From assembly GCA_964016875.1 (NCBI GenBank), contig OZ024724.1:39114320-39178319 (forward strand): 64,000 nucleotides of DNA, written 5' to 3'. Every line of letters starts with the position of its first letter. Positions within the stretch are counted from its first letter, which is position 1. The stretch comes from Fallopia convolvulus (lineage: Eukaryota; Streptophyta; Magnoliopsida; Caryophyllales; Polygonaceae). The notes under the pieces are model-generated. The model had not been told where the DNA came from. It worked only from the letters and a program-made list of their open reading frames with translations, and did no database searches. Below, piece by piece: positions 1 through 10,815 of the stretch. Both the position numbers and the translations under genes were made by a program.

Positions 1-1531
1 ATCAATACTAACTAATTGTGCATTGAGTTTTTTGAGTTTGGTTCAAATGAAACAAACTCTTATCCTAAAACGAACTCTTATCCTAAAACGAATGCACTTT
101 TCATAGTTAATAATGCACTTTTCATATAAAAGTGCATTGAAAAATAGAAAAAGTGCATTACGAAAAAGTGCACTAAAAAAATTTGAAAAGTGCACTAAAA
201 AGTACGAAAAGTACAAATGCGAAAAAGTGCACTCTGAAGTATGAAAAGTGCACTACTAACTACAAAAAGTGCATTCGTTTTAGGATAAGAGTTAGTTTTA
301 GGATAAGAGTTTGTTTTATTTGAACCAAACTCAGAGTTTTTTATGTAGTTTTTTATGCACATATAATTAGTTTTGATATACCCATATTTGTTCATTGATA
401 TACCCCTATTTGTTCATTGATATGCCCATGGTATACCATTATTTGTTCATTAGTATACTTCTTTTTTGTTCATTGGTATACCATTATTTGTTCATTGATA
501 TACCCTATTTGTTCATGGATATACCCTTATTTGTTCATTGATATGACCTTATTTGTTCATTATTATACCCTTATTTGTGAATTGAAATAAACTTATGTTT
601 TTATGTGTCAAGGCTATCAACTTGTACATTTAGGACTATTAATACCATCAACTTCTACATTTAGGACTATCTATTTGTGCATTTTTTGCATTTATTTTGT
701 GTTTTAAGGCTATCTTGATTCAAAGTATAATATGAATGAAATGCTTTAAGGCTAACTTGTCAATACGAATGAAGTGCTCAATATAGTACCAAATTAAGAT
801 AAGTTTGATGTAGAAACTTGAATGCAAAAGATAATGGATAAAGAATTTGACTTTGCAATAATATGGTGTATGCTAAGAGAACGAGGTAGCAACAAATCGA
901 AGAGTAGTGCTTGTGCCTTATTTAGTTATGAACAAATTGATGTCATTAATGAACAAATATGCATATAACAATGAACAAATTGAGGTTACTAGTGAACAAA
1001 TATGCATCTAGTAATGAACAATTATATGAAAAAGACAATGAACAAATATGCATAAACCAGTGAACAAATTGATGTTACTAATGAACAAATATGTACAAAC
1101 CGATGAACAAATATGTCAAAACCAATTAATAAATATTTTCGTTTTTTATGAACAAAATCACAATGTTGATGAACATATTGAATTTAATTTTGATACACAT
1201 TTGTTTATTTTTTATGTACAAACAATAGATTTTTGATGCACAAGCAATAGTTTATTTATACACAAAATCACAGTTTTGATGAACAAAATCACAATTTTGA
1301 TGAGCAAATCCACATTATTGATGAAAAAATCCACAATACTGATGAACAATCTGGGCGCGTGTCCTATTTCCGTTTTATTCAAAACTACGCGATAATTCGC
1401 CAATAATTCGCCCGTGCCGTTTTTTCCCCTTTTTAAGTGAAATGATCAGCGCCTTTGATTTTTCTTGATCCAACGACTCTTGTTCTTTCTTATTTCGCAC
1501 ATGAGCGTCCATTCGCACGTGAACCAGACCC
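1..1531. mobile_element. Mutator-like non-autonomous element, right portion (left end outside window)
   Basis: The right end at 1531 reads on the minus strand as GGGTCTGGTTCACG, followed by a stretch closely similar to the terminal inverted repeat of the complete element at 61227-62690. The interior is a patchwork of short direct repeats (ttgttcat and tatacccttat on one side, gaacaaat and tatgcat on the other). The stretch 345-580 matches 62195-62345 as reverse complement, so the two copies belong to one family in opposite internal orientation. No transposase is visible, so movement would need an enzyme supplied in trans. The left terminus and its target duplication lie beyond base 1. Short ORFs here are chance products of the repeats. 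Confidence 0.7.
34..333. mobile_element. Foldback MITE (Mutator type) nested in the MULE
   Basis: The two ends form inverted arms of roughly 85-95 bp. The left arm begins GAGTTTGGTTCAAATGAAAC and its near-perfect reverse complement ends at 332. A 9-bp direct repeat GAGTTTTTT lies at 25-33 and 334-342, the duplication length typical of Mutator-type insertion. The centre holds several copies of aaaagtgcac in both orientations. The transcript would fold into a long hairpin. No coding capacity. Confidence 0.7.
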
Positions 1532-3466
1532 TTATTTCAATTTATACTTGTTGGTTGATTGAAATTATATTGAAATACAATAATTGACTGGAAGCAGTGA
1601 AAATCTAATGATTTTTGTTCGATGTTGATCTATTAGTGATATAAATGTCATAATCTGTTACGTTAACTTAAATTGTATATTTTACAGAGATTAGTAAAAT
1701 ATTTTAAACTTTGAAATTTGTTTTACAAGTACTAATTACGCGGTTCATAGAGTTCAACATGAAGGTTCATAGTGTTCAACATGAAGGTTCATGAATTTTA
1801 TATAATCAGTTCATTTAATAGAAAATCCATAAAATTTGTAAAGAAGACATTCGGCTCATTGGGTTCGACATGAAGTCTAAAACAACCATAAAAGCAATTG
1901 CAATGTAGCAAAGTGATTTGTCAAACACAAAGTAACATAAAAAAATAGACAAATTAATCTCCAAAACACATAACAACTACTAAAAAGATAAATAGAGAAC
2001 TAGAACTTCAATGTTTAATCTTGGGAATGAAATAAGAATAATCTTGCGATAAGTGAAGAATGTAGGCATCACTAGCTTCATCGGGATCATCCAATGGAGC
2101 CTCATCAACACTAAAATCATTATCAAGTCCCTTCAATTGAACCTCATCAATGCTAGCATCATTATCCGAATGAAACAAGTTAGGATGACCGGAGCTTGAT
2201 GAACAACCTAAAATAAAAAGGGGGGAAAAGAACCGATCTAGTAAAAATGTGCAAAATATCGTTTTTCAGTTGGTTCACAAATATTGTCATTGTGGTTCAT
2301 AATATTAAACAAGTAGGTTCATTGAAAATAACAATGCGGTTCATATAAAATAACAATACGTATTGTAAGTGAAGCGATCCATCAAAAATCACAAGGGTAC
2401 TAATTGCTGATTCAAAACAATCTTCTACTAGTAAATGTGGATAACTGGGCATAGACATATACACAAAGCATCATATCCAACAAAGGATACTAAGCACTTA
2501 ACAATGTGATATTAAAATAATATGCAATATTCCAAGACATGATGAAAAGGTCATTTTAGATTGCACACTAAAACATCATCAATACATGAAAAGATGTTGC
2601 AATTTGTCAACATTATCTTCATATCCACAAATTAGAACAATATAGGCAATATTGCAAGACGTTTTAGCAAAACATCTTCATTGAGACATTTTATCAAACA
2701 CTTTGTGAACAATCAAATAAACAAACAAATTTAAATTCTAGTTTTTATAAAATTTTGTTTCCAATCCCAGAACCAAGAGTACAACACATTTCTCCATGAT
2801 CTCAAGCGACAAAGAACCCTAAACCACAACAAATTTAGGGATTATTTGAGAGCAATAAAGCATCCACCAAGCAAAACTCTTCTTAAGCACTCTTCATAAT
2901 CACTTACCTAAATTCATTGTTTCTTCAATTTGGAGTAAGAGTTTGTATCGATCGAATGGGAGATCGAGAGTATGTAATCTCGTACGTCGCGGTTGGCTTA
3001 AATCACGTAGGAGAGATTGTCTAGAAACACGCATGTTTAGGAGCTGGAAGTTATAAAAAAATAGAGGAGTGTAACAAAAATACCCTTCTAGCTTTAAAAC
3101 ATAGAAGAGTGTGAGTGTTGATAACAGTCCATCTGGACCCTTAATCTCACAAAATTAACGGATGAGAATTGTTCTCATTTTATAGAATAAGAATTGTTCT
3201 CATTTGATCCCCAATCACTATAAGAATCCTCTACCATAAAAATTATAATTTTACTTAAAGTTAAATAAGGAATTTTTAATTTAAAAAAGAAAAAAAAATA
3301 ATGTACTGCATATCATGATATAAATTCAGTTTTCAACTTAAATCTCTTACATAAATCATCTTATTATAATCCAAAAACAATATCAATTAGATATATACAC
3401 TGAACAAAAATCAATTAAAAATTATACAACTATCATTTATTAAAGATTATTAACCGTATCTAGCAA
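1532..3466. other. AT-rich spacer, no confident gene
   Basis: No long open frame. Several copies of ggttcat/gttcaac occur between 1740 and 2345, similar in style to subterminal repeats of Mutator-like elements, so this may be a decayed element. A short block around agaattgttctcattt is directly repeated at 3165-3180 and 3190-3205. One possible exon is listed separately. From about 3230 to 3466 I see only AT-rich sequence. Confidence 0.4.
2008..2207 (-). other. Possible orphan terminal exon, unidentified
   Basis: On the minus strand an open stretch of about 66 codons follows a plausible splice acceptor (T-rich tract then AG, at 2208-2209 in plus coordinates) and ends in TGA at 2008-2010. The peptide is acidic and Ser/Asp rich and ends with a YILHLSQDYSYF-like segment. 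I do not recognise the family. It has no start codon of its own, so it could only be a 3' exon or a captured gene fragment. Upstream minus-strand sequence shows no further convincing exon, so it is probably a relic. Confidence 0.25.
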
Positions 3467-4054
3467 TCTATAACTATATATTAAAGGTATATTTTTTTGA
3501 ACCACCATAACGATTCTAGCCCCACCTCATATTTAAAAAAAAATAATTTTTATTTCTATTATTATAACTTATTTCTATTAAATTCTTTTTAACTATTTAA
3601 ATTTATCTCTAACATCAAACAAATATCTTTTAGCATAACAATATCTTTTGAAAGCTTTCTTATACAAGTATTTAAAATTAAAGATAAAATATTTTGTATT
3701 TTAAAATAAATATAAATCTTTAACATATATATTTTGACTAATTTATTTATAGATATATAGTGATTTTATTTTATAAAAAAATAATGATAAATATTTATAA
3801 TTTTTAAAATTGATAAAAATAGATAATAAAATATTTGATAGATATATTGAAATATTTGATAAACTCTAAATTTATGTTCATGAAAAGTAATAAAATATGA
3901 AGAATATAATATTTGATTAAAAAAATTATACATTCTACAAACAATAAATTACTTATATTAAAGTTTATATTATATTTTTATCTATTCATATCCTATTTGT
4001 AATGTCTACAAAATATTGAATCGTAATCGTACATGGTACGACAGGTAGAACTAG
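3467..4054 (+). mobile_element. Short non-autonomous Helitron
   Basis: Starts with TCTATAACTATATATTAAAG directly after an A. Ends in CTAG at 4051-4054 followed by T, so it sits between A and T as Helitrons do. Nine bases before the CTAG is a 15-nt hairpin, TCGTAC-atg-GTACGA (4027-4041), the usual subterminal stem. The interior is AT-rich and non-coding. The end structure matches the second Helitron at 54881-55391. Confidence 0.65.
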
Positions 4055-4341
4055 TGTATCTTAATTTGTTGAATTGTATCAAATTCCATATACCACAATT
4101 TTTCTAATCTATATCAAAGTATATATACGTTATGACCCTTGAAATTTATTAGTTTGTATTATATAGGATAAATTTATTTATTTTAATAGGGTTTATTTAT
4201 TTTCAAATAAGATTTTAGTTTATAAAATAAGAATACTTAACTTATACCTTTAAGGTATAGTTTAAGATACTTTAACCATATTTTAATTAGCTTTTTTAAT
4301 TTGCTGGTGGGAAAATAATTCAACGATTTTCCTAACATATA

Positions 4342-4575
4342 CTCCCTCCGTTAAGCTGAACTTGTCATTTTAGCCGGATTTTCTTGTTCAATAAAAATTG
4401 TCATTTGACTTATTTTAACCCATTTTTCCAATAACATCCCTATTAATTAAAGATATTTACATTAATATACAAATTAAGGCAAAAGATCTTAACAAGATTG
4501 AGGGTATTTGAGTAAAATAAAATAATTTTTTTAATTTTTAAGACAAATTCTAAAATGACACCTTAACGGAGGGAG
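4342..4575. mobile_element. Stowaway-type MITE
   Basis: Ends are CTCCCTCCGTT and its reverse complement AACGGAGGGAG, flanked by TA at 4340-4341 and 4576-4577. This is the standard Tc1/mariner Stowaway signature. About 234 bp, non-coding. It lies about 365 bp upstream of the RING gene start. Two related copies occur at 56974-57215 and 63020-63260. Confidence 0.85.
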
Positions 4576-4870
4576 TATCCTTTAATTAGGTATAGGTTAA
4601 GATCCATATAATAGAAATAATTTATTTAGTTGTATTTATTTAATTTAATTTGTGTTTTGTTGCTTTATTAACTTGTGTTTTGTTGCTTTCTTTCCAAGCA
4701 TATACAATATTTCTTATTAGTACCAAAAATAAACACTTCGTATTAATTTACTCAACGCAACTAATTAATACCAATATACAAGGAAAGAATCTACGATTCT
4801 ACATGACATTAAAGATTTTGTTTATATAACTTTCCAAATATAAATATTATACGCGGTACATGTACACCTC

Positions 4871-4880
4871 TATATATAAA
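4871..4880 (+). promoter_or_regulatory. TATA box of the RING-H2 gene
   Basis: TATATATAAA lies 61-70 bp upstream of the ATG at 4941, which leaves room for a transcription start near 4900-4910 and a short leader. No in-frame or out-of-frame ATG is seen between the box and the start. Confidence 0.55.
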
Positions 4881-4940
4881 TTGGTAGGTCTAAATTTTAG
4901 ATCTCCCACGTACACAGCTTGCATTAATTAATCAAGCCTC

Positions 4941-5654
4941 ATGGCGATGTCGTGCAGCATTCACAAACTCTACAGAAGCGACTGGGTTCTCCGAGCCCCC
5001 ACCGCCGCCCAACAACCGCGGTGCACACTAATGGACGTCTCCATTGCATATGGATCGGACTCAGACGCGTACGAGACGATCTGCCGCACCATCCCTTGCT
5101 TTTCTTGCTCCGGTTTCATCCGTTTCGAAGACTACTACACATATGCGAAAGCATGGTTGGCCAGCGCGATCATATACCGATACTTTCCACAAGTTCGCAA
5201 GCGCCGCGCTACGAGAGTTGTCGAGGACCTCATACTCACCACCCTCGGAGACGGCCACTTCCATTGCGGCGGTCCTTTCCCTGTTGTCTACGCCGTTTAC
5301 ATCAACTTCTGGCCGCATGTGAGTGCCGTTGAGATCGACGTTGATAGGGCAATCAGGGAATCACTCGAGGAGGCGGAACCCCGGGCGAAGCCCGCCACAC
5401 TTGAGTCGCGGATAGGCCTCTACATGGTGAGATGCGGGCAAGAGAGCAAGGAGTTAGAGAGGAGTTGGAGCGAGTCCGAGCACGAATGCATGATATGCAT
5501 GGATGAGATTGAGAAGCATTGCGAGTCGCTTACGATGCCCTGCTCCCATGTTTTCCACGAGAGTTGCCTGAACAAGTGGCTCGACAACAACTACGTGTGT
5601 CCGCTTTACCGATATGAGATGCCCTACGATGACTTGATGGATTCAATTAGTTGA
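4941..5654 (+). CDS. RING-H2 finger protein with altered eighth zinc ligand
   Basis: Single-exon gene of 237 residues. The N-terminal ~175 residues have no domain I recognise; residues 135-150 form a short acidic helix-like stretch (RAIRESLEEAE). The C terminus is a RING-H2 domain: Cys183, Cys186, Cys201, His203, His206, Cys209 and Cys220 in correct spacing, with the usual LNKWL between the metal sites. Such domains recruit E2 enzymes for ubiquitin transfer. The last ligand, expected in the CPxC motif, is Tyr223 (CPLYRYEMP; codon TAC, one transition from TGC). Zinc site 2 would be weakened, so the protein may be a decayed ligase, a variant, or a sequencing error. The start ATG (context CTCATGGCG) has a TATA box at proper distance. 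GC content is well above the AT-rich surroundings. It is the only host gene I can support here. Confidence 0.8.
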   Translation: MAMSCSIHKLYRSDWVLRAPTAAQQPRCTLMDVSIAYGSDSDAYETICRTIPCFSCSGFIRFEDYYTYAKAWLASAIIYRYFPQVRKRRATRVVEDLILTTLGDGHFHCGGPFPVVYAVYINFWPHVSAVEIDVDRAIRESLEEAEPRAKPATLESRIGLYMVRCGQESKELERSWSESEHECMICMDEIEKHCESLTMPCSHVFHESCLNKWLDNNYVCPLYRYEMPYDDLMDSIS

Positions 5655-6859
5655 ACAACGACCACGCAAGAACGTACCACCGTTCATCCGAGAAGAAAGA
5701 AGATCAAGATATGAATGATACACCATACGTAGATTCGTCGACTTCAGTAGGTCGACCAACTCGAGAACGCCGGCACCCCGCCTGGCTTAAGGATTATTAT
5801 TAGTATTTTAATTTATTAATGTAACTTTTTAAATCGAGTTTATAAACTTCTTCATGGATTTTCTTTTCGGTTCTTTCTCATGACGTTTTTTATTGAACCG
5901 ATAGAACAGCTGATATAAATACCGTAAATCAGTATCTTAAGAATAAGAAGAAGAAAGTTATTTTGCCCTTATCTCTCTTTCTCTGCCTCGTCTCCTTTTC
6001 CCCTGACACCGACCATTCCCCTTCCCCGGTTCCTTTGAATTCGTTTTACAGTGTCTTGGTACGGGAATCCAAAGATTATCGTATTAATGAAATACGATAT
6101 TGCATGCTTGTCCATAGATATGGTGTCTTTTTTCTCAATTGCATAACTTGTAACAGAAATCCGACTACAATGATTATGTCCTTACTAAATTGTGTCTTTT
6201 TCTCAATTGCATTTGTAACAGAAATCCGACTACAATGATTATGTCCTTACTAAATTGAATCTTGTTTCTTTTACAAAGTTGGATTTTTTTTTTCGCATTA
6301 TGGCCTAACGCATAAAATAAGACTCTGTATTCATAAAAAAAATCCTTGGATTAGAATAATAAACCCCATTAAAAACAATTAATTTTCAATCAAAAAAGCT
6401 TGCCTAATGTGAAGTTTTATCCTATATATACCGGAAAACATTGATGATAATGTGTTATTAGTATTTCATCATCACCCTACAAGTTAGTGTAGGAATGTTA
6501 GTATTTAAGAATGGTAAACTTTAGTAAAGTCCACGCCTTAATTAAATTATACACCAGAAGTAAAATAACATAAAATACTTATTAGACTTATTAAGTGGAA
6601 ATCTCTCTCTTGAAAAGACTTCAAAAGTTTTTTACTTATCTTTATTAATATCTACTGGCAATATATTAAAAAAGAATACTCCGAAGTCAACAATTATGCC
6701 TCTTTAGTCATTAGAAATTTGACAATCATTTATTCTATGACCAACCATACTCTCAATCGTACAAAACACTTTCATAATATATGAATGTATCCTTTAAAAA
6801 ACACAATATGAAACATAGATGCACACTTTTGCACTTGTTTGAATAGTCAATTCTCTATT
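5655..6859. other. Intergenic DNA downstream of the RING gene
   Basis: AT-rich, without a convincing gene. The first ~300 bp probably include the RING gene 3' untranslated region, but I see no canonical AATAAA. Contains the local tandem duplication listed separately. It ends where the 5' LTR of the large Tat element begins. Confidence 0.6.
6123..6257. repeat. Two-copy tandem duplication (~65-69 bp unit)
   Basis: A unit starting gtgtctttttt and containing aacagaaatccgactacaat occurs at 6123-6191 and again at 6192-6257. The copies are almost identical apart from a few bases missing in the second. Confidence 0.85.
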
Positions 6860-7349
6860 TGTCAACGGATAAATATTAAAAAGTATTTTCTGTAAGTATC
6901 TTTTCAATTTCATTGTTTATTATTTTCTTACCGAGTTTCATTTGGGTTGATGTTGTTGTTGTTGTTGTTGTAAATTATTGTTTGTATTATCGCTATAATG
7001 GAAGAATCTCTCTTAGTTGAAAGATAGAATTTCCACGTGGATTAAGAACCAAGATACCGCTTGCTTGGGTGACAGGTATTTTAGTCGGCCCTAGGGGGTG
7101 ATTTTCGGCCCCTCCTACTCCCTTTCTTCAATTATAAATACATGTATTCTCCGTGTATGATAAGCACATTTAATATTCGCTTGCAAGTCTTACCTTTACA
7201 TCGACGTTCAATTGATGAACTACTCTTTTGACTTAGGCATCAAAAGGGGATTAGGGGGACCTAGGTTGAAGAACAAGTTTGGAACGGAAGGAGAAGAGGC
7301 AAAATTCAATGAGCATTCATTAGGGCAAAAAGGCGAATTTTTTAGCGCA
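6860..7349 (+). repeat. E1 5' LTR
   Basis: Begins TGTCAACGG and ends AGCGCA, about 490 bp. It contains TATAAATA at 7133-7140 as likely promoter and a (GTT)n microsatellite near 6950-6971. The primer-binding site TGGTGTCGTTTGTGGGAAAC follows at 7351, of the type found in Tat elements. It aligns with 56893-57611 once the MITE in that copy is removed. Confidence 0.8.
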
Positions 7350-7409
7350 TTGGTGTCGTTTGTGGGAAACGGAGATTCAAATCCACGAAAGTTTTGCATA
7401 CAAGAAATT

Positions 7410-7646
7410 TACATGGTGAGCAAAGCAGTAGAAGAGCGTCGCCTCAGGGTTCGCGCAAACCCTAGGCAACAACAAGACCGCGGTTTATCACCGCGACCGC
7501 GGCTAGCGCCAAAAGCAACAAGCGTTGTGAATTCGACGACGTTGGGGCAAGGTGCGAACTTGCCAACCCCTTGTCAACCAGTCCACGTCCTTCTAGAGAA
7601 CAATGGCCGACCGAGCCATGAGTCGGTTCGGGTGCACTCCCGATGA
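7410..7646 (+). pseudogene. E1 gag, N-terminal remnant
   Basis: An open stretch begins ATGGTGAGCAAAGCAG about 60 bp after the primer-binding site, the position of gag in Tat elements. About 79 residues, basic and Arg/Pro rich, with no capsid or zinc-knuckle motif left. Sequence after the stop jumps quickly to reverse transcriptase, so most of gag and protease is deleted. It contains CCGCGG-rich pieces (7478-7502). Assignment rests on position. Confidence 0.45.
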
Positions 7647-7859
7647 CCCAAAGTCAAAATCTTGGTCGCAAATTGCATATTGATGATCAACCATCATCCA
7701 AATGACGGAACCTTAGCAAGGAAAAACTGATGGTTTCCTGGAGAAAATTTGGGACTTGTGCAAGCGGCGATGGTCGCGATTCACCCGATCGGCTGCGTGT
7801 GACGTTCGAGCAAGGCTTAACATTCTTGCCATAGGCTTAACATTCTCCTGAACGCAAAG

Positions 7860-8998
7860 CCAATTGTACAACGAGCAAGACGATCCTCTATTCAACATAA
7901 TGAAGTCGTGGTTGCCGAAATAAAGAAGTTGCAAGAAGCCAAAGCTATATGGGAAGTGTGGTACCCGACTTGGTTGGCAAACACCGTCGTAGTCAAGAAA
8001 AAGACAGGAGATTGGAGAGTCTGCATGGACTTTACCGATCTCAACAAAGCATGTCCGAAGGACTTGTTTCCACTTCCAAAGATCGACCAGCTAGTGGATT
8101 CTACTACAGGCCACGAGTGAATGAGCTTTTTAGATAGATATTGAGGCTACCATCAAATCCCAATGCATGAAGATGATCAAGAGAAAACCGCATTCATCAC
8201 ATCACAAGGGATTTTTTGCTATAAGTTGATGCCTTTTGGATTAAAGAACACCGGGGCAACCTTTCAGCGACTCGTCACCAAACTATTTGAATAAAAAATC
8301 CGGAAGATTGTTGAGTCATACATCGACGACATGGTGATCAAAAGTCAGAGGGCGTCTTCTCATTTAGACGACTTGCAAGATGTTTTCGACCTCCTTCGAG
8401 TATCCCGACAAAGGCTCAACGCCGCAAAATGCGCATACCTGTTTGGTTCGGGTAAATTCTTATGACACCTCGTCACTCGCCAAGGAATCGAATCAAGTCC
8501 GGATCAGATTCGAGCCCTCGACGCCATTACAAGCCCAAGTAACATTAAGGAGGTGAAAAGGTTGATATGAATGGTTGCAACCCTCAATCAATTCATTAGT
8601 TGGTCTTTGAATAAGTGCCAATCGTTCTTCAAAGCCTTAAAGAAGGGTCGCTTGTTCGAATGGAGCCAAGAGTGCGAGGAGGATTTTTAAAAGTTCAAAG
8701 CATATTTGCAGTCACCTCCAATCTTGATAGTGCACAAAAAAGGTGACAACTTGAAGTTATATCTAGCCGTGTCCCCTCACGTGGTTAGCGCTGTCTTGAT
8801 TAAAGAGAAAAATGGAAATCAAAGACCGGTCTACTACACAAGGAAGACGTTGCTCGACGCCGCAACAGGGTACTCGCCTATCGAGTAGTTGCTTCTAGCC
8901 CTAGTCACCGTATCTCGAAAGTCAACCACTACTTTCACGAGCACCCAATTCAAGTCGTTATGGCCTATCCTATTCGAGTGCTCCTTACAAGCTTGGAT
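7860..8998 (+). pseudogene. E1 reverse transcriptase and RNase H, first part
   Basis: Translation gives the Tat reverse-transcriptase series: WLANTVVVKKKTGDWRVCMD, then DLNKACPKD with FPLPKIDQLVD, the segment ending KLMPFGLKNTGATFQRLV, the catalytic SYIDDMVIK, and the RNase H entry with GNQRPVYYTRKTL. At least six stop codons and frame changes interrupt it. The enzyme would copy element RNA into DNA in cytoplasmic particles; this copy cannot. The frame continues beyond a nested hAT-type element at 9638. Confidence 0.85.
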
Positions 8999-9004
8999 CT
9001 CGAG

Positions 9005-9637
9005 TAGGGTTGTTCAAACTTGGACCGGACCGGACCAGATCGGAATTTTACGGTCCGGTCCAAGACCGGGATCGAGACAGTCCATCCACGGTACAAATAT
9101 TTTTGGAATTTCAAACCCGGTCCAAATCCGGGACCAAACAGGAAAATCCCGGTCTAGACAGTAAGACCCGTTTAATTATAAGGTTTGTGTAATTTCTAAT
9201 CTTTATTAATTTTTTTTACTTGGGTTTGTAATTTTTATAGGGAAATTGTTTTGATCTTAAGGAAAATTAGAGACATATTTTAGTTCTTTATTGAATGAAT
9301 CAAGTTCTTTGGCCAATTGAGAAAGTAGATATCAATTATCCGTTGTTATTTTTTACACAATGATACAATTAACAAAGTACATGTTGATTGAACTATTTTG
9401 GTAGGTCTTTGACTAACTAATTAAAATCATCTTGTTTGATAATTTAATAAAGAGAGGAAAAAATATCGTTGCAAGAGTAATGATCTACAATAATTATAAT
9501 CCAGTCTAAACCCGAGATCGGACCATAATGGTCCGGTCCAGTTGACGGTCCAAATTTTTTTTAAAATACGTCCACCGGTCTTTACCGAACCGTATATACT
9601 TGGTCCGGTTCGGTCCGGCCCGGTTGCACAACCCTAA
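9005..9637. mobile_element. hAT-type MITE inserted in E1 RNase H
   Basis: Ends are AGGGTTGTTCAAAC and, inverted, AGGGTTGTGCAACC, followed inward by repeated GGACCGGACC blocks on both sides. It splits the RNase H reading frame cleanly. Flanks CTCGAG (8999-9004) and CTTGAG (9638-9643) look like a decayed short target duplication; the exact 8-bp form is not clear. About 630 bp, non-coding, AT-rich centre. Confidence 0.65.
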
Positions 9638-10711
9638 CTTGAGAGAAGGGTCGCAAAGTGGGCGGTGGAGTTGGGACAATACGAAATCAAGTATATGCCT
9701 TAGACCCTTATAAAGGGGCAAGTGTTGGCGGATTTCATAGCCGAGTTCTCCATCATACCGATCAACACTGCAAGTGTGGCAAGCGAATTCGTGATCTCGA
9801 ACAATCTCAAAAATCACGGAATTCAATCGACAACAAAAAATCGCGGTCACGGCTTGCAAGGTCGTGGTCGTGGATAACCTCGAGAATGGGGATGTTTCCC
9901 TACTTTAGAGCATCGTGGTCAAGGCTCGTGAAACCGCGATTGTGGCTTACCCCGAAAATGCAGCAGAGAGTGGATCCTTGAATCAATTGAGCAAGTAACA
10001 ATCAAGGATCTGGAGCTTTTATTGTACTTACTTCACCTACCAATTAGGTGCTTCAGCTCGCCGTACACCTTGGATTCGACACCAACAACAATGAGGCCGA
10101 ATATGAAGCATTAATACTCGAATTAGAACGACAACTAGTCTCAGGATTGCCACCTTGATCATTTTGTCTGATTTGCAGGTGATAGTGAACCAAGTGATGG
10201 GGCATTATGAAGCCAAAGGGTCAAAGATGCTCAAATATACGGAGAAAGAGAAAGCAATATGCTAGAAGAATTCAAGTTGTTTGATCTTAAACAATGCTCG
10301 CAGGATCAAAACAAATTTGTTGATGCCTTAGCAACGTCGATTGCCTGCTCGAGAGGCTCGATCAATACCTCGATACATGTCGAAGTTTCAAGATGTCTAG
10401 ATATTGGCGCCACAACCGAAATCGCAAGCCATGATATGCTCGCAGCCGCGGTTGTGAAAATTGTTTCGATGGAGGCCGCGATTGTGGGAAGCGAAACTGC
10501 ACGGGATCTTAGATGGAAAATTCCCTTGATACGCTAATTGGATGAGAACATCCTGCCCTCAGACACCGTCGAGGCCCGGAATGTTCCCTTAAGGGCTCAT
10601 AGGTTTTGGCTATCGTCGGAAAAGATTTTGTATCGTCGGTCTTTTCCAGGCCATACTTGAGATGCATACCCCCGATCAAGTTTGAACCTCTACTATACAA
10701 GTTCCATGACG
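9638..10711 (+). pseudogene. E1 RNase H end, archaeal-type RNase H, pol spacer
   Basis: Continues from 8998 with WAVELGQYEIKYMP and GQVLADFIAEFS, the usual end of the Tat RNase H. It then has an archaeal-type RNase H piece (DTNNNEAEYEALILEL, VIVNQVMGHYEAKGS and QNKFVDALA, in shifting frames) and the region leading to integrase (around RCIPPIKFEPLLYKFHDDI). Several stops. GC-rich CCGCGATTGTGG-like words occur at about 9934 and 10476. Broken by E2 at 10717 and resumes at 55517. Confidence 0.75.
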
Positions 10712-10716
10712 ACATA

Positions 10717-10803
10717 TGTAATATCCGTGATTTTCTTGGATTTTTTTTTTGCAAATTTCTGGGCACCTTTCTAATACCCGTTCAATCAATTTAGTTACAT
10801 GTC
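10717..10803 (+). repeat. E2 5' LTR, first 87 bp only
   Basis: Aligns with the start of the 3' LTR at 13403 (tgtaatatccgt, gggcacctttctaatacccg) up to about gttaca, then passes abruptly into reverse-transcriptase code. The rest of the LTR, leader and gag were deleted. Confidence 0.75.
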
Positions 10804-10815
10804 AAGGCCTGAAAT

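Noticed and set aside
1048..1403. Short open frames in the left MULE
   Set aside because: Built from the gaacaaat/tgcacaa repeats; no conserved domain.
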